The notes beneath the pieces were generated by a model that was not told where the DNA came from, searched no databases, and saw only the letters and a program-made list of their open reading frames with translations. This document shows positions 22,301-34,920 of a stretch of 64,000 nt of DNA, piece after piece; positions within the stretch are counted from its first letter, which is position 1, and each line of letters opens with the position of its first letter. This DNA comes from Zea mays. Lineage: Eukaryota; Streptophyta; Magnoliopsida; Poales; Poaceae. Location: assembly GCF_902167145.1 (NCBI RefSeq), contig NC_050099.1, positions 60,840,942 through 60,904,941 of the forward strand, read 5' to 3'. The translations under genes were made by a program, and so were the position numbers.

Positions 22301-24117
22301 TGTAACACCTAAAATCCTATTTTTGGACTTAGGAAAAATGAATCCTGAAATCTAAAATAAATACGGTTTCTAATAAAAGATAAACTAAAACGATAATATA
22401 TTGTATCTCATATTGGAGTTTGTTTGTGCAATCAATTTGAGATTGAAATTAAAAAAAAATTGGAATTGACGTTTGAAAACAAAATAGAAAAAGGAAAAAT
22501 AGATAACTAAAAAGACGAAAATAAAGGGAAAAAACCTTACGACCTTTCTACCATGCCCTCTCGGCCCACGTTCTTTACCAAGCCAAAGGCAGCCGACGTT
22601 CCTCTTCCGTTTTTGTTCTTTTGTTCCTTTTTCCCCTTATTTCTCCAGCGATGGATTATGTCGACGTGAACCAGCAGCCCGTTAGTGTCACAGATGTGTA
22701 GGCCACAAATGTCAGCTGCTTATTCTCCAGACTGCAACAAACTCCAACAGGTCGTAACGTAACCACCGTATCCCCTGCGCGCATCTGAACCTGAGCTAGG
22801 GCTGTTACGATCCATGCGGGGCTATTGAGATCCGGCGATCTGGCTGTTGATGCTTTGCATCACGCCTATAAAAGACGCCGCCGCCTCGACCAAGTTTTCC
22901 CTGGTTCAGGTGCTCGACATCCTATCGTCAACACCGAGTGGGTGAGCAACCGGAGGAGTGCTCATGGACCGGAGAGGAACAGAGTGTTGCCGCTGTCCTT
23001 GAACCACGGAGCGTCGTCGACCAACTCAGGGTCTGTGGTAACAGCTGTTGGCGCGGATGGCTGCTGTGGAGTCATGAATCACTCATAGGTGTTGGTCGCC
23101 GCTGCAGAACCACTCCAAGTCACAGGCAGGCCTCGCTACTACTCCGGGTACCGGTAAGATTTCCCTCCTGACTCCTGAGTTCGTTAAGCCCTCCACGTCC
23201 GTTTTGCCGTTTGTAGCACTAGGATTTGGCCACAGGGGCCTTGAGTCGTTAGTTCCAGCGTGGGTGTTACCCTGAGCTCCTATTAAGGGTGTGTTTGGTT
23301 TGAGGTCAAAGTTGGATGAGTCGAGGGCGACACCGTCCCTTCGATTTTTTGGGATCACACCGCCCCCAAAAATCACTTCGGGGTTCAACTCGCCCCCGCT
23401 TGACTCTCAACCAAACACTATAAAAAACGTGGCCGCCTCATTTCATTCCTCTTTGTACATTCAACCAAACGCACCCTAAATTGTACCTACAGTCCATTAC
23501 TCACGGGAATTATCAAAATAAATATATAAAATAAATTTTATTATAAAAATAGACCTAGAAGATTGGAAAGTCCATAAATAATTTGTTTTAACTCATATGC
23601 ATTGCATTGTGTGTTTATCATTAATTTTGATCTTTTATTTATTTGGGGTAATATTTACTTATATTTAGTAACTGCTAATAAAATTTTGACCAACTTTAAA
23701 AGCAATGCTCAGCTGTAATCATCTTCTTTGGGAAGCCTTACACTTCACATGAGCTTCCACTCTAATTAAGCTCATGCACATTATTCACCACAACTTGTTG
23801 AGCGATGAACGTATGTGAGCTCACCCTTGTTGTACTCACATTCTCCCAGGTCAAGAACAGATAGCGCAAGATGAGGAGCATAAATGATGCCGCGATGAGT
23901 TCGTAAGAGGTCTAGGCCGTCGTCTCCCAGACAATTATGATTGCGGAGGATTATTGCCTTTTTATAATGTAATTATTTAACTATTTTGTACAGAAATCTT
24001 ATTATATATTAAAGATATGACATTCGTTTTTGTACCATTAGTCATCATATGTGTGAGATTTGATCTTAGCATACATTTGAGACGCGCTCAGATTTTCCCT
24101 TAGATCCGGGTGTGACA
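22301..24117 (+). mobile_element. Solo LTR related to the one at 9497-21133, opposite orientation
   Basis: The ends are TGTAACACC and GGTGTGACA. The flanks are CCAGA and CCAGG, a 4/5 TSD match. The 3' part (about 23640-23860) is the reverse complement of segments at about 32020-32160 and 9790-9940, including the TTTTATTAGC region. A MITE is inserted at 23287. No internal coding domain follows, so it is a solo LTR. Frames of 60-100 codons inside are not supported as genes. Confidence 0.65.
23287..23476. mobile_element. Tourist-like MITE nested in the solo LTR, TSD TAA
   Basis: 190 bp with ends GGGTGTGTTTGGTT and AACCAAACGCACCC, one mismatch in 14. TAA is duplicated at 23284-23286 and 23477-23479. 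Confidence 0.85.
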
Positions 24118-24859
24118 CCAGGTAGCCCCAGTACATGCAATCTAGTCACGTGGTTCCATCATTCAATGAGAGTAGAGAAGTTTTGTGGAGAGACAATTCA
24201 TGCACCTAATTTCGCGTTGCTTTTTTTACCGGCTCAGTGAATTTCGATAATATATACACTTGTGGGTTGTTTGATCCACTGTTCCATGACGCGGGCGAAC
24301 GCGTGCGTGCAGGCTCGGCACGACCAGCCACATGCACAAACATGCATTTCAAGATGCCTTTTTTCATTTGTTTTTCGTTATATCTTCCAATTCAAATCAT
24401 TAAAGTGATTTCATATTATAATATTTGATTTTTTATGTACTACACGTTCTGATGCAAACAATCAAACACTAGATGTATATGTCCTAAATATACCAATGTA
24501 AATAACCAAACAAAAATTACGCATAAGGAGCCTGGCTCCTCACGTACGGACCATGCTATCACCGTACAGAAACCAATCACATGAACGATTTCATTCCCAA
24601 ACTCCACTGTTACACCACTCAACATTGGACGATTTCATCCCAAATTCAACTCCACGGTTACACCACCCTCTCGTCCGACCTCAGACCATGTGCCTTGCTA
24701 GATCTCTATCAACACCACCATCCCGAAGTCTAATATATTCAAATTTAAGAACTTCTTACCGGAGCAACCTGATCTTCTTCAAGTCATGAGCAGATCTTGG
24801 AGGCAGAATCCTAGCAACAAATCAAACACAACAAATCAAACTCGTCTAGGCTTTTAGCA
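24118..24859. other. Intergenic or LINE 5' sequence, nothing firm
   Basis: No repeat end, RNA gene or credible frame. The part after about 24530 may be 5' sequence of the LINE that follows. Confidence 0.35.
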
Positions 24860-27735
24860 TCTAAGTTTAAAAACCTTAGATATGTGCTCAAGAAATGTAG
24901 TAGGAAACTCTCTGGCCTTAACAACAAAATTGACCAGTGCGACAAAGTCACTGGTTTCCTCGACACCCTAGAAGAATGCAGAGATCTCTATAGTCCTAGA
25001 TGGAACCTAAGGAAAATCATAAACAAGCACGCCCTAAAATTTATGGAATGTCGATCAGCCTACTAGAAGAGGTATATTGTCAACATAATCAAATTTGGGG
25101 ATGAGTGCAAAAAGTTTTTTCACTCCGTGGCCCCAATCTCCTACAGAAGAAATTGTATCTCACAAGAATGAGACTAGAATGGTAGTCAGTGATCATGACA
25201 GTAAAGCAACAATCATATGGTTGGAGTTCAAGGATAGAATGGGGAGTACTCAGAGCCCCGTTATGTTGTTCAATCTCCCCAACTTGATCCCTAGAAGGAA
25301 TACTATAGGAAGTGTGGCTGCTCCTTTCTTTGACGAGGAAATAGTGGCTGACAGTCACTACCCCCGGACAAGGCACCAGGTCATGATGTATTTAATGGCC
25401 CGTTTCTTAAAAAATATTATGAAGTAATTAAGGAAGACTTCTTGTGGTTTTGTGAAGACTTCTACAACAACAATATTGATATATCTCCCATTAATAATTC
25501 CTTCATTACCTTGGTGCCTAAAGTTGATACCCTTGAATCCCCCAATGATTTTAGGCCAATCTACCTTTGCAAATGTGCTTTTAAGGTCATCACTAAGATC
25601 CTAGCGAATAGGCTACAGAAAATGATTTCTTGAGTTAGTGCACAAAAATCAATATGGCTTTATCAGAGGAAAAAGTATTCATGATTGTTTGGCCTAGTGT
25701 TTCAAATTCCGCTATCAATGTCATAAATCTAGAAAGGAGATTGTTGTTTTAAAGCTTGAATTGACTTAAGCTTTTGACATGATGGAGCATTCGGTATTCC
25801 TTTAAGTCATAGAGGCTTTGGGCTCCCCATCAGTTTGCAAATGACTAATATTCTTTCATCGGCCACATCATTTATTTTGTTCAATGGAGTCCCTGGGAAA
25901 CAATTTCAATGTAAAAGATGGGTTAGGCAAGGCAGTCCCTCTTATTTGTTCTTGCTACAAAAGTCCTACAGTATGCTATTAATAAATCCCTTGATCTCGG
26001 CATCATCCAGCTACCCCTCCCGCAAAGAAATTGGCCTTTTCCAATAATCCAATATGCAGATGATAGGTCATGTCTGTTAATGCTAGACATCTTTTCTATC
26101 TAAAAGGCCTTCTTCATATGTTCTCTAAATCCATTAGCCTAAGGGTGAACTTTGCTAAATCCTTCCTAGTTCTAAATCCTTACCTTTCACCTACCTTGGA
26201 TTTCCCCTCGGAAATACAAAGACCAGGATTGATGACTTTACCCCCCTCATGGATAGGGTGGTGAAGAGATTTTCTTGTTGCTCCTCCTTCCTATCTTACT
26301 CCGAAAGATTAGAAATTGTCAACTCTATCATCTCTCCAATTACTATATATATATACCATTTCAACCCTAAAGCTTCACTTCATAGTCATTGCTACCATTA
26401 ACAAAGCTAGAAAACAATGTCTATGGAGAGGTTCAAATTTAGACAAGAAGGGTGGTAATTTGGTCACTTGGTGCAAAAACTAAAGAAATTTGGATGGTTA
26501 GGAGTTGTCAACCTCAGACTCCAGAATGAAGGTCTTTTGGTCAAACAACTAGCTAAGTTATACTCTAGACAAGACATTCCTTGGGTTAATCTGATCTAGG
26601 ACTCTTACTATGATGCTAGAATCCCCCATGCCTATAGCCTAAAAGGTTCTTTCTAGTGGAGGGATGTTTTTAGGCTGAACAACTCCTATAGATTGTTGGC
26701 AATATGTCTCCTTAGGGATGGTGCCTCTACCTATTTTTGGGAGGATAACTGGTTTGGGGATGTCATGAGAAAAAGTTTCCTAACTTAGGTTCTTTTGCAT
26801 CGGCATCGCTCATCTCGGTCTAGGATGTCATGGAAGCTCTAGACTTGTTCTCCATATTCTTATTACCCATGTTCGTGCTAGCTCATAATGAATTGGAAGG
26901 TATGGAAGCCATCCTAGATCAAACTTCATATAATGACAATCAAAAGGACAACTAGGTTATAAATCCTAGGAGCGCAAAATTCTCAGTCAAAAAGACACTA
27001 CAAAGGAAAATTTGATAATCCCTAGGTTCCAAGGGCATTTTCAAAGTTTTAAAAGGGCAAATGTACTATGAGGATTAAGATTTGGTTGGCTTCTGCTCGT
27101 TAACAGACTCAACACCAAGACAATGCTTCTCAGTAAGAATTTGTCATAATGTTAATCCTACTATTGCTTTATGTGCCCAAATGCAAGAGATGAGAACATT
27201 ATGCACCTATTCTTTTCATGTGCCTTTGCCTGTAGCTGTTGGAGGATCCTTAGTATAAAGTGGGATAATAACCTCACTATTCATCAGTACTTGGTCCAAG
27301 CAAGAAACAATTTCTCTCACTGTTTCTTCTGGGAGATTTGCTTTCTTGCCCTCTAGGAAATGTGGAAAGCTCGAACAGGAAAATCTTTGATGGAACTGAA
27401 GCCTCTGTCAGTCTTTGGAAGTGGTCTTTCAAAAAATAAGATCATCAACAAAGCCTACGTTTTAGAGATTTGGATGTCCTACTTTTCCTTGGCTAACTAG
27501 ACAATGTGTAGCTTTGTTCTGTTTTCCTGGTTTGTTTTTCATTAACTCATTCAGTCGACTGTCTGCCTGACCTCTCTTAGACACTTGGTCTCGTCTTCCT
27601 AGTGCAGGGTGGTGGTTTGAGAGGGTCAAGTGTCTGTTGTAAATGAACTCTTTCCCCCTATTTTATTCTAATACATCATTTTTTCCACAGTGGGGACCTC
27701 CCCCACAGTCTTTTCGTTCAAAAAATCACATGGTT
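24860..27735 (+). pseudogene. L1-type LINE ORF2 remnant (reverse transcriptase)
   Basis: Stop-ridden plus-strand frames keep non-LTR RT blocks. SFITLVPKVDTLESPNDFRP with CKCAFKVITKILANRLQ (25490-25633) is the classic RT entry block. VRQGSPSYLFLL (about 25922-25960) matches the RQGDPLSP region. TYLGFPLG with DFTPLMDRV is near 26185-26260. A zinc-type tail CPNARDENIMHLFFSCAFAC is at 27171-27236. The YADD-like site is spoiled near 26050. I do not see an intact endonuclease domain. The 3' end, with a repeat-like stretch and TTCAAAAAA, is near 27727. Target-site copies were not found. Long dead. Confidence 0.85.
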
Positions 27736-27993
27736 GGTTCCACGACTTACCTCTAAGTGCACTTTGTCTAGTCCCAGATGTTAGTAAAGTACAAAATTTT
27801 AGTGCCCATAGGATCTTTATGAAGAACCTTACATTGACACGAGCGCCCGACTATCTACTAGCACGTCGGTCCCACTTTTTAGTGGTGGCGAAAAACAGGT
27901 GTTGGTTGGTGTAGCAAGCAGCGTCGTGTGACTAGAACGTCTCACCTACATGATAACCAGGGTTAACCAAACCGTTTATACCTAAATCCCAGT
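27736..27993. other. Flanking DNA, nothing recognised
   Basis: About 260 bp after the LINE tail with no identifiable feature. Confidence 0.4.
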
Positions 27994-28804
27994 CACTAGT
28001 GAAAACAAAAAACGAGTGGAAATTGTCGGTTTTTGAATTTATTAACTTGTTTCCTTTTCAAATTAAAAAAAACAGTTTTTGTGTAACCCGGTCTAGAAAC
28101 CGTGTTTTCTGAGCGATTTCTTTGTTATTTTCATTGAGAAATAGTGAATACATTTGAAAATGATTTTTTGTCAGGATTTGCTTGTAATTTGTTCAACTCA
28201 CAGTACACAATGAATAATAATGATTCACACATAATTTGATCACCAAATTCACATATAACATACATATGCAACAAGAAACTGCAATTCTCATGCAACACAA
28301 AGCAATAGAACTTCATGGTACCAACGTACAAGTTCATATAAGGTTTTCTCGCAACACATAGGTTCACCGGTGTCAAATGATGAAACATTCACATATTTAG
28401 CTCGAGTCATAATGTTCACGCACATTGGAAACATCCGAATATGGACCCATTCCATATACATATTCCTATACAAAGATATGAAATAAAATTAGCGAGATAA
28501 CATGAATGAAAAATAAATAGTTAATGACGAAACAAAAGTAGCACACCTAGAAGGTTGTAGAAGCATATGGATCCATGTTTGTAATACCAATAAATGGTTA
28601 TCCATATGTGCGCTCGGGTGGTGTTGGATGTGTATATGCATATGAAGGTGGAGGGGGTGGTTCTCCATACACGTACATGACTAATGTGGTACTTCAGCTA
28701 GAGTTGTTGGCTATGCTTAAGGGTTGTTGGTGTGGTTGGTTGGAGTCACATAGTTATAACTGGAGCTAACTTAGTTGTGGTTGCCATCATCAATAAGAAG
28801 GGAA
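27994..28804. mobile_element. Possible CACTA transposon end and decayed interior
   Basis: CACTAGTGAAAAC at 27994 resembles the 5' terminus of grass CACTA elements. On the minus strand, 28600-28690 encodes a short Pro/Tyr-rich stretch (YGEPPPPPSYAYTHP) ending in a stop, which could be a transposase-gene remnant. The opposite end was not located. Weak support. Confidence 0.3.
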
Positions 28805-29480
28805 CACTACAGAAAATCAAGTATTTTTTACGGCCAAAGTCGCCAAAAATAAGCGTCTTCCGGCCAAAATAGCTTATTTTCGACGACAATCACTTATTTT
28901 CAGTGGTTTTGGCATGACGACCCTATTTTGCCGTGGATAAGGCTTTTTTGGTGTTTGTACCTAGGTCCCTAAAAGTTATCCCATCGCTAGTTATTTTTGT
29001 TGGCTGTCTGTAGCTGCCAAAAATAAGACCTTAATTTTCGGTGGCCCTTGTCTAGTCGCCAGAAATTACGTATGTTATTTTCGGCGTTTTTTTGGCCATC
29101 GAAAATTCCTCTAACACGGTAAATTTCTATGGCTTTTTATATGACACTAGAAATAAGATGGCCAACAAAAATTACTCTTTGTATGAAACCAAAGTTCCCT
29201 TCAAATTTACATTCATTTCACATACACACAAAATATCACATACATATCACCACAAACACATACATACAATTCCATACACACAATATCATATCACATAACT
29301 TCAAACACATATATCACCACAACCAACACATAACTTCAACAAATTCAATCAATTCAGCATTTCATTCATTCAACTTGTTTCATTCATTCAACAAATCCAT
29401 ACATCATAATTCTAGGCCTCCACAAACTGAGAGCCCTCGGAGTTCGAACCTATATCATCAAGACAAATTCAAAAATAGTT
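28805..29480. mobile_element. CACTA-like transposon terminus
   Basis: CACTACAGAAAATCAAG at 28805 is followed by repeated subterminal words of the type CTTATTTTCGGCG and CGGCCAAAAT in both orientations up to about 29110. That is typical of CACTA subterminal regions. ACACAT-rich simple sequence follows at about 29215-29400. The other end and any transposase were not found. Confidence 0.45.
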
Positions 29481-29589
29481 GCAGGTCAGATTGAGAAAGA
29501 TTGTGCAGCCGGTTTTGCTACAATACATGTTCGGTATGCGAAGTCTTGAAAGGCATTTTCGAGGATGTACAATCCAATAGATCAACCGC

Positions 29590-30542
29590 TCTAGGAATCA
29601 GGGATGCCCATAGTACCGCTCAAAGCTACGAAGCCTGCTAGACATTTGCTACAAACAAAGGGGACCATCACAAAAATCTAAGTTGATGACCCCTATGTGG
29701 CCACTATAGAATTGGGGCATAGACATCATTGTCCCCCTGGCAACAGCTCAAGGGAACTTGAAGAACGCCTTTGTCGCTGTTGAGTACTTCACTAGATGGA
29801 TAAAGGCAAAGGCAGTCTCCGTTAATACATCAAACACAACCCAAAAATTGTTATGGCATAATATTATATGTAGATTTGGAGTCCCTTCCGAAATACTATA
29901 GATAATGGAAAACTATTTGACAACCAACAATTCTAGGATTTCTGCGCATCAGTCGGTATCAAAGTAAACTTTGCCACCATATATCATCCTCAGTCCAAAG
30001 GCGCTGTCGACAGAGCGAACGACAAGAATTTCACGGTGGTCAAGAAAAGACTACAAGACGACGTGAAGGGTAAATGGCCCGACCAACTTCCTGAAGTCAT
30101 CTAGGCTTAATCACAACTGGTACTAGATGCATAGGCTTCACACCCTCCAAGATGATGTACTGTGCGGAGGCAATGACGCCAAAAGAGCTTAAATTCAAGT
30201 CCCCAAGAGCGGAAAACAACTCCACACAGGAGGCCGACGAATCCATGGTTATGGACCTACTCAGAGACTATAGAGTCGAAGCCCTCGGCACAATCACCAA
30301 ATATCAAGAAGAAATTAAGACTTGGAGAGACAAGTCAATCAAAACCAAGGAGTTCGACAAAGGCAACCTAGTCCTTATCTAGACAGCCCAAACACAGGCA
30401 AGATGAAAGCTTAAACCAAAATGGGAGGGACCTACATTGTCTCAACGAAGACTTCGCCGTACACCTACAGGTTGGCCAGCCAAACAGGTGCACAACTAGA
30501 CCACAACAGGATTGTAGAAAAGCTACAAAAGTTTTATGTGTA
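29590..30542 (+). pseudogene. Gypsy integrase remnant
   Basis: Readable pieces are a zinc-finger tail (C..C near 29630-29660), GIDIIVPLATAQGN (29710-29755), VAVEYFTRWIKAKAV, and IICRFGVPSEIL before a stop near 29900. The frame then continues by pieces to 30152-30382 (AEAMTPKEL...FDKGNLVLI) and a C-terminal part to about 30542. It has many stops and shifts. The first Asp region is kept. The second Asp region reads IMEN where TDNG would be expected. Confidence 0.8.
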
Positions 30543-30774
30543 AAGGAGATCTCGGTCAAAAGGGCCCTCGAGTGTCCATGTATTATTTAAACCTCAAACA
30601 TTTGAGCATGTACTCTTTTTCTCACAAAGGGGTGAGGTTTTTAATGAGGCGGAGCCTTGTAATAAAACAACGAAAACCCCCAACAAACATCATGACCGAA
30701 AAGGCTCTCAAAGCCAACATTCAGTCCTGAAGGCAGTCATTGCCACGCTAGGTAAAACCCGTTAATGGTGTGCG

Positions 30775-31255
30775 ACAAGACGCCTACGGGTGCAATAAAC
30801 GCCTAAGGGCGACACCAGATTAAAATAAATTCTTGGTGAAGACACCTCCGGGTGCAAAAGACGCCTAAGGGTGACGCTAGATTAAAATAAAACCATGGTG
30901 AAGACACCTTTGGGTGCAAAAGGTGCCTAAGGGCGACACCAAATTAAAATAAAATCTTGGCGAAGACACCTATGGGTGCAAAAGTCTCCTAAGGGCGACG
31001 CTACATTAAAATAAAATCTCGACGAAGACACCTCTAGGTATAAAAAAATGCCTAAGGGCAACACCAGATTAAAATAAAATCTTGGCGAAGATACCTCTGG
31101 GTGCAAAAGACGCCTAAGGGCGATAGTTTAAAATAAAATCTCGGCAAAGACACCTAAGGGTGTGAAGACGCCGAAGGGTGCAATAAGATGAAAATAGTCG
31201 CGACACACACCAGTCGTGCGAAGACACCCCGAGCGCAAACACGCTAAAGGGCACC
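30775..31255 (+). repeat. 62-bp tandem repeat, about eight units
   Basis: Units share GAAGACACCT, GGGTGCAAAAG, CGCCTAAGGGCGACACC and ATTAAAATAAAATCT. They begin near 30776, 30841, 30903, 30965, 31026, 31088, 31148 and 31210. Units differ by several substitutions. The array separates the integrase (plus) from the antisense ORF (minus). Confidence 0.9.
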
Positions 31256-31459
31256 GAAAAACCAAAAACCAGATCCACCTGAAGGCTAGCACCAGTCCCC
31301 AATCGATAAAGGGGGGAGAGGACAACATTTCACTCTTATTTTTGCCGATCGGAGACAACCGCCAGCACAACTTGCACAAGCAGAAAATATACACAATACA
31401 AACTTACTATAGTTAGTTTTGACAAAGTCATTATTACATATATGCAAAACAATATGAAA

Positions 31460-31727
31460 TCAAGGACTCGGGGGCTCCTCCTTCGGTATAAAATCAGCCT
31501 CCCTATAATTGCGCAACATGATCTCAAGCTCCCTGTACCAGCGGGGGGCCTCCGGTTGCCCCGACGCATCCACCGTAGCCACATCCTTCGCAACAAAAAA
31601 GTCAAGTCTTCATTAGTGATTCCTCGTCCATTTTCGCGAAAACACCTAAGTCAGCATCATCAATTGAATGTGAATCGAAAAAATTGTCACCACTATCCGA
31701 GCCAGACGGACTCTAGCAAGCTAAAGG
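31460..31727 (-). pseudogene. 3' end of a Tat antisense ORF
   Basis: On the minus strand a frame runs from about 31588 to a TGA at 31460-31462 and encodes an acidic C-terminus (WYRELEIMLRNYREADF then EEPPSP). Farther up, 31727-31611 in another frame encodes SPSGSDSGDNFFDSHSIDDA. The two may be neighbouring exons or one shifted frame. Same position and strand as the larger antisense ORFs elsewhere in this window. Truncated by the LTR at 31728. Confidence 0.5.
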
Positions 31728-32853
31728 TGTAACACAGAGAACAGATTTAAGGGATAAAGCTGGGTGCGTCTCATATGTGCGCCAAGGAAGAACAACACAT
31801 ACAATAACATAGTGTATAGAGATAAATGTCACAATATCATGAAAGTAATTATTACATAGCGGAAGTCTTACCAAAAATAAATGATAAATATAAAATGAAC
31901 TAATGTCCATTCATGGCGCCATAAAGTTGACTGGGAGACGCCCCTAGATCAAATTGTACTCCTCGTTGTACGGCTCCTCCTGGACGACCTGTTCTTCTCC
32001 TATGGGGGGTTATACATCGCAAGTGTGAGCTCACAAAAGATCATAGCTCAACAAGTCATGAGGAATAATGTGCATGAACTCACCAATAGGGGTTAGAGCT
32101 GAGCATTGCTTTTAATAACTTGGTCAAATTTTATTAGCAATTACTAGATGTAAGTAAATACCGAACCATAATAACAATAGAACAAAATTAATAATTAATC
32201 CCATGAAATGCAAATGATAAATTGAATTCAGTTTCATAATTTAATCATGCGAGAGTCCTGAGCTGCTCATGACCGTGAGCATGGCTAGTATACCAGTTTT
32301 ACACTCTGCAGAGGTTGTACCCTATACCCACAAGTCATGTTACACATCTTCCAAGGGGTCATGAATCCCATACACCTCTACCAAGGAAGCGAGGCAGGGT
32401 AACAATACGAGGCCTTTACAAAGTTCCACTAGCTTCAGAAAACCCGCTACAGTTTCTAGGAAGAGCAATGTAGGAATCCCTCGTCTGGCCGCCATCGCAG
32501 CAAAATCAACCCAGGAACCTCCCTACACGTCTCCCCTACTGCCCTTGCCCCTATCGGGTAAGGTAGTCCTCCACTAGCTTTCCTAGTTAGTCAGCCAAGG
32601 GCGTCCCTGTTCATTCCACCCTTGTGGTGGCCCGTGTTTCTCAAGTTAAGCTCCATGTTCCAATTAAAAATAATGATCTTGACATGAACAATAAATAAAA
32701 TAACAGTATAATTGGAACATGAACATAATGTAATATTAAATCCAAAACCATATAGAGCAATAGCAAAACTACCCAAATAATTCAGGGCTGAACAAGGTAA
32801 AAAGATAACCAGACTAGGGTGACCTATTGGGTCCCATCAAAATTAAGCCTATG
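31728..32853 (-). mobile_element. LTR fragment of the same group as 9497-21133, split by a Huck-like element
   Basis: It begins TGTAACACAG. Blocks around 32020-32160 and 32620-32780 match the solo LTRs at 9497 and 22301 (for example the CTCAACAAG and TTTTATTAGCAATTACTA areas). It stops where the Huck-like LTR starts at 32854. The remainder should lie beyond the right window edge. Confidence 0.6.
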
Positions 32854-33518
32854 TGTTGGGGGCCTTCGTCCTCCGAAGGTCCTCAAAAACGTGATTTAAC
32901 AATATCTTCCAAGTGTGACATGTGAATAGGTACCTTCGGACTCAGGCTAAAAGCATGTACGATGTAAAAAGCATGATCGTGATGAAGGTTGGAGTTGCTC
33001 CGAAGCTACGTGCAGGGGAGCTTCGGCTAAATGGTGGAAAAAGGAACCGAATTAAAGGGGAAAAGGCTATCTAGTCCTCATAGAATTGTCTATAAGTTAA
33101 TAATAAATGTAAAGGGCATGAATGTAATTTCTCACAGGCTGCGTCCTGTGCCTATAAATAGATGAACAGTACCCCCGTACTGTTCACGCTGACTTGTACT
33201 TGCTTTTGCATCACGCTTGTACTTTTTGCCTTCTATCAAGTCGAAGGTACATTTGTAATTCAATATTGTTTCTGTCTTTCCAAGATAATACAATGAATAA
33301 ATAATGTTATGTGATTGTTTATCTTGCCTCTTATAATTCGTATACTTCTTCTTTTATTAACATATATCGCGTTGATGAAGGTATGTCCTTCATGACCTTC
33401 GTCTGAAGATCATTATATCCTAAGGGAAATGATGCTTTGAAAGACGAAGGACATTAACATTTAACATCTTGTGTTGCCTTGTTCTTAACTCATAGCATTT
33501 GAGAACAAGTCCCCAACA
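32854..33518 (+). repeat. 5' LTR of the plus-strand Huck-like element
   Basis: The ends are TGTTGGGGGCC and TCCCCAACA, 665 bp. TATAAATA is at 33153-33160. It matches the solo LTR at 11153-11838 along its length. Confidence 0.93.
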
Positions 33519-33530
33519 TTGGCGCCCACC
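33519..33530 (+). other. Primer binding site (TTGGCGCCCACC)
   Basis: Directly abuts the LTR end. The same 12 bases, on the minus strand, follow the LTR at 62683-63311. I do not assign the tRNA with certainty. Confidence 0.8.
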
Positions 33531-33577
33531 TTTGGTGAACCCTTTTCGACCACCTTCGGCAAGCAGTGACCTTCGTC

Positions 33578-34920
33578 ATGCCGCCGAAGAAAGCTTCAGT
33601 GACAGGGGCTACTGCACTGTAGCCACTAGACCCAAACCAGGAAACCCTTTCTCTCCGAGAAGCTCGGAGCCAGAAAAGGAAGGCCACCAGTCCAACACTC
33701 TAGGAGGAGGAGTTGGACCAAGAGATCAGGGACATGGAGATCATCCATCAGCAAGTACAAAGAAAGAAGGAGAAGATGGCATGACTAGCTGATCTTCAAA
33801 GGAAGATTGACTAAAGCCACTGAAGAAGTGCGTCATCTTGCTCAAGATGAACAAGATCGAAGGCCCCAACACAGGGAGCTTCGTCAAGAAGGCTTATTCA
33901 ACGAGGATGGATGGTATGATGCTTTTAATCATGATGCCTTTACTTTTGATGATGCTTTTTCCTTGGCAGCAGAACTGCAGGCTACTCCATGGCCCCCATC
34001 ATACAAGCCACCTCAGCTTCCCATGTATGATGGACACTCAGATCCAAAGCAGTTTCTGATGAGCTACGAAGCAACTATATCTTCGTATGGAGGCAATACT
34101 GCAGTCATGGCGAAGTCCTTCATCATGGCAGTCCAGAATGTAGCCCAAACATGGTATTCTTCTCTTCGGCTAGGGACTATCACATCGTGGCAGAAGCTTA
34201 AAGATATGCTGGTTACCAGTTTCCAAGGTTTTCAAACAAAGCCAGTCACAGCTCAGGCTTTGTTCCAATGCACGCAAGACCACAAAGAATACCTTCAGGC
34301 ATATGTACGAAGGTTCTTGTGACTAAGGGCACAAGCGCCTACAGTACCCAATGAGATTGTCATCGAGGCCAAGATCAAGGGTCTTTGGCCAGGACCTAAT
34401 GCTCAAGATTTCGCCAGGAAGCCTCCACATACTCTGGAGAAACTGCTTCAGAAGGTGGATGAGTACATCCGAGCTGACAATGATTTTCGCCAAAGAAGGG
34501 ATGAAGCTTATAGATTCTCCGAAATGACCAGGGGCTTCGGAGGAAGAATCCACCCGAGGAAGATTTGGGGATCAGCCTAGAAAGATCTACTACTTATTCT
34601 GTGGTGAGGACAAGGGCCATACTACAAGAATGTGCCACGTCACCATCCAGAAGCAAAAGGAGATAGCAGAAGCCGAAGCTCGGCAGAATCAGCCGAAGCA
34701 GGTCTTGCACACTGCATCGTGTCACTCTCCTTACATACCAGAGTATGTGAACAATCATTCTGCAACTTCTGTTACTTCGGCTAGCCATTCACAGGCTTCC
34801 TGGCCACAACTCCCACCTCCACCACCACTACAACCGACCTATTCCCGAAGCCAGCAGCCAGAAGGGCGCCAGCACTCTCAACAGCAACGAGAATTTAGGG
34901 AGAATCCGAAGCTCGCATAG
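33578..34920 (+). pseudogene. gag: Huck-like gag, broken
   Basis: The ATG at 33578 (MPPKKAS) lies 48 bases past the PBS. The first part has several stops, TAG at two sites. After a shift, the frame 33807-34322 covers the retrotransposon gag core (PPQLPMYDGHSDPKQFLMSY, then WYSSLRLGTITSWQKLKDML). A TGA at 34320-34322 breaks it. A later frame (34630-34920) continues from a damaged zinc knuckle, YYLFCGEDKGHTTRMC, whose first Cys appears changed. A Gln/Pro/Ser-rich tail ends at 34920. Confidence 0.85.

Larger units (their letters stand above)
29481..31727 (+). mobile_element. Tat-lineage Gypsy relic: integrase, tandem repeat, antisense ORF end
   Basis: In order there are plus-strand integrase remnants, a 62-bp tandem repeat, and the 3' exon of a minus-strand ORF. 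This is the 3' half of a Tat-type Gypsy element. Its left side joins CACTA-like sequence and its right side is broken by an LTR at 31728. Confidence 0.7.

Noticed and set aside
22825..23171. Plus-strand frames of 77-87 codons
   Set aside because: Inside a solo LTR, overlapping each other, no recognisable domain.
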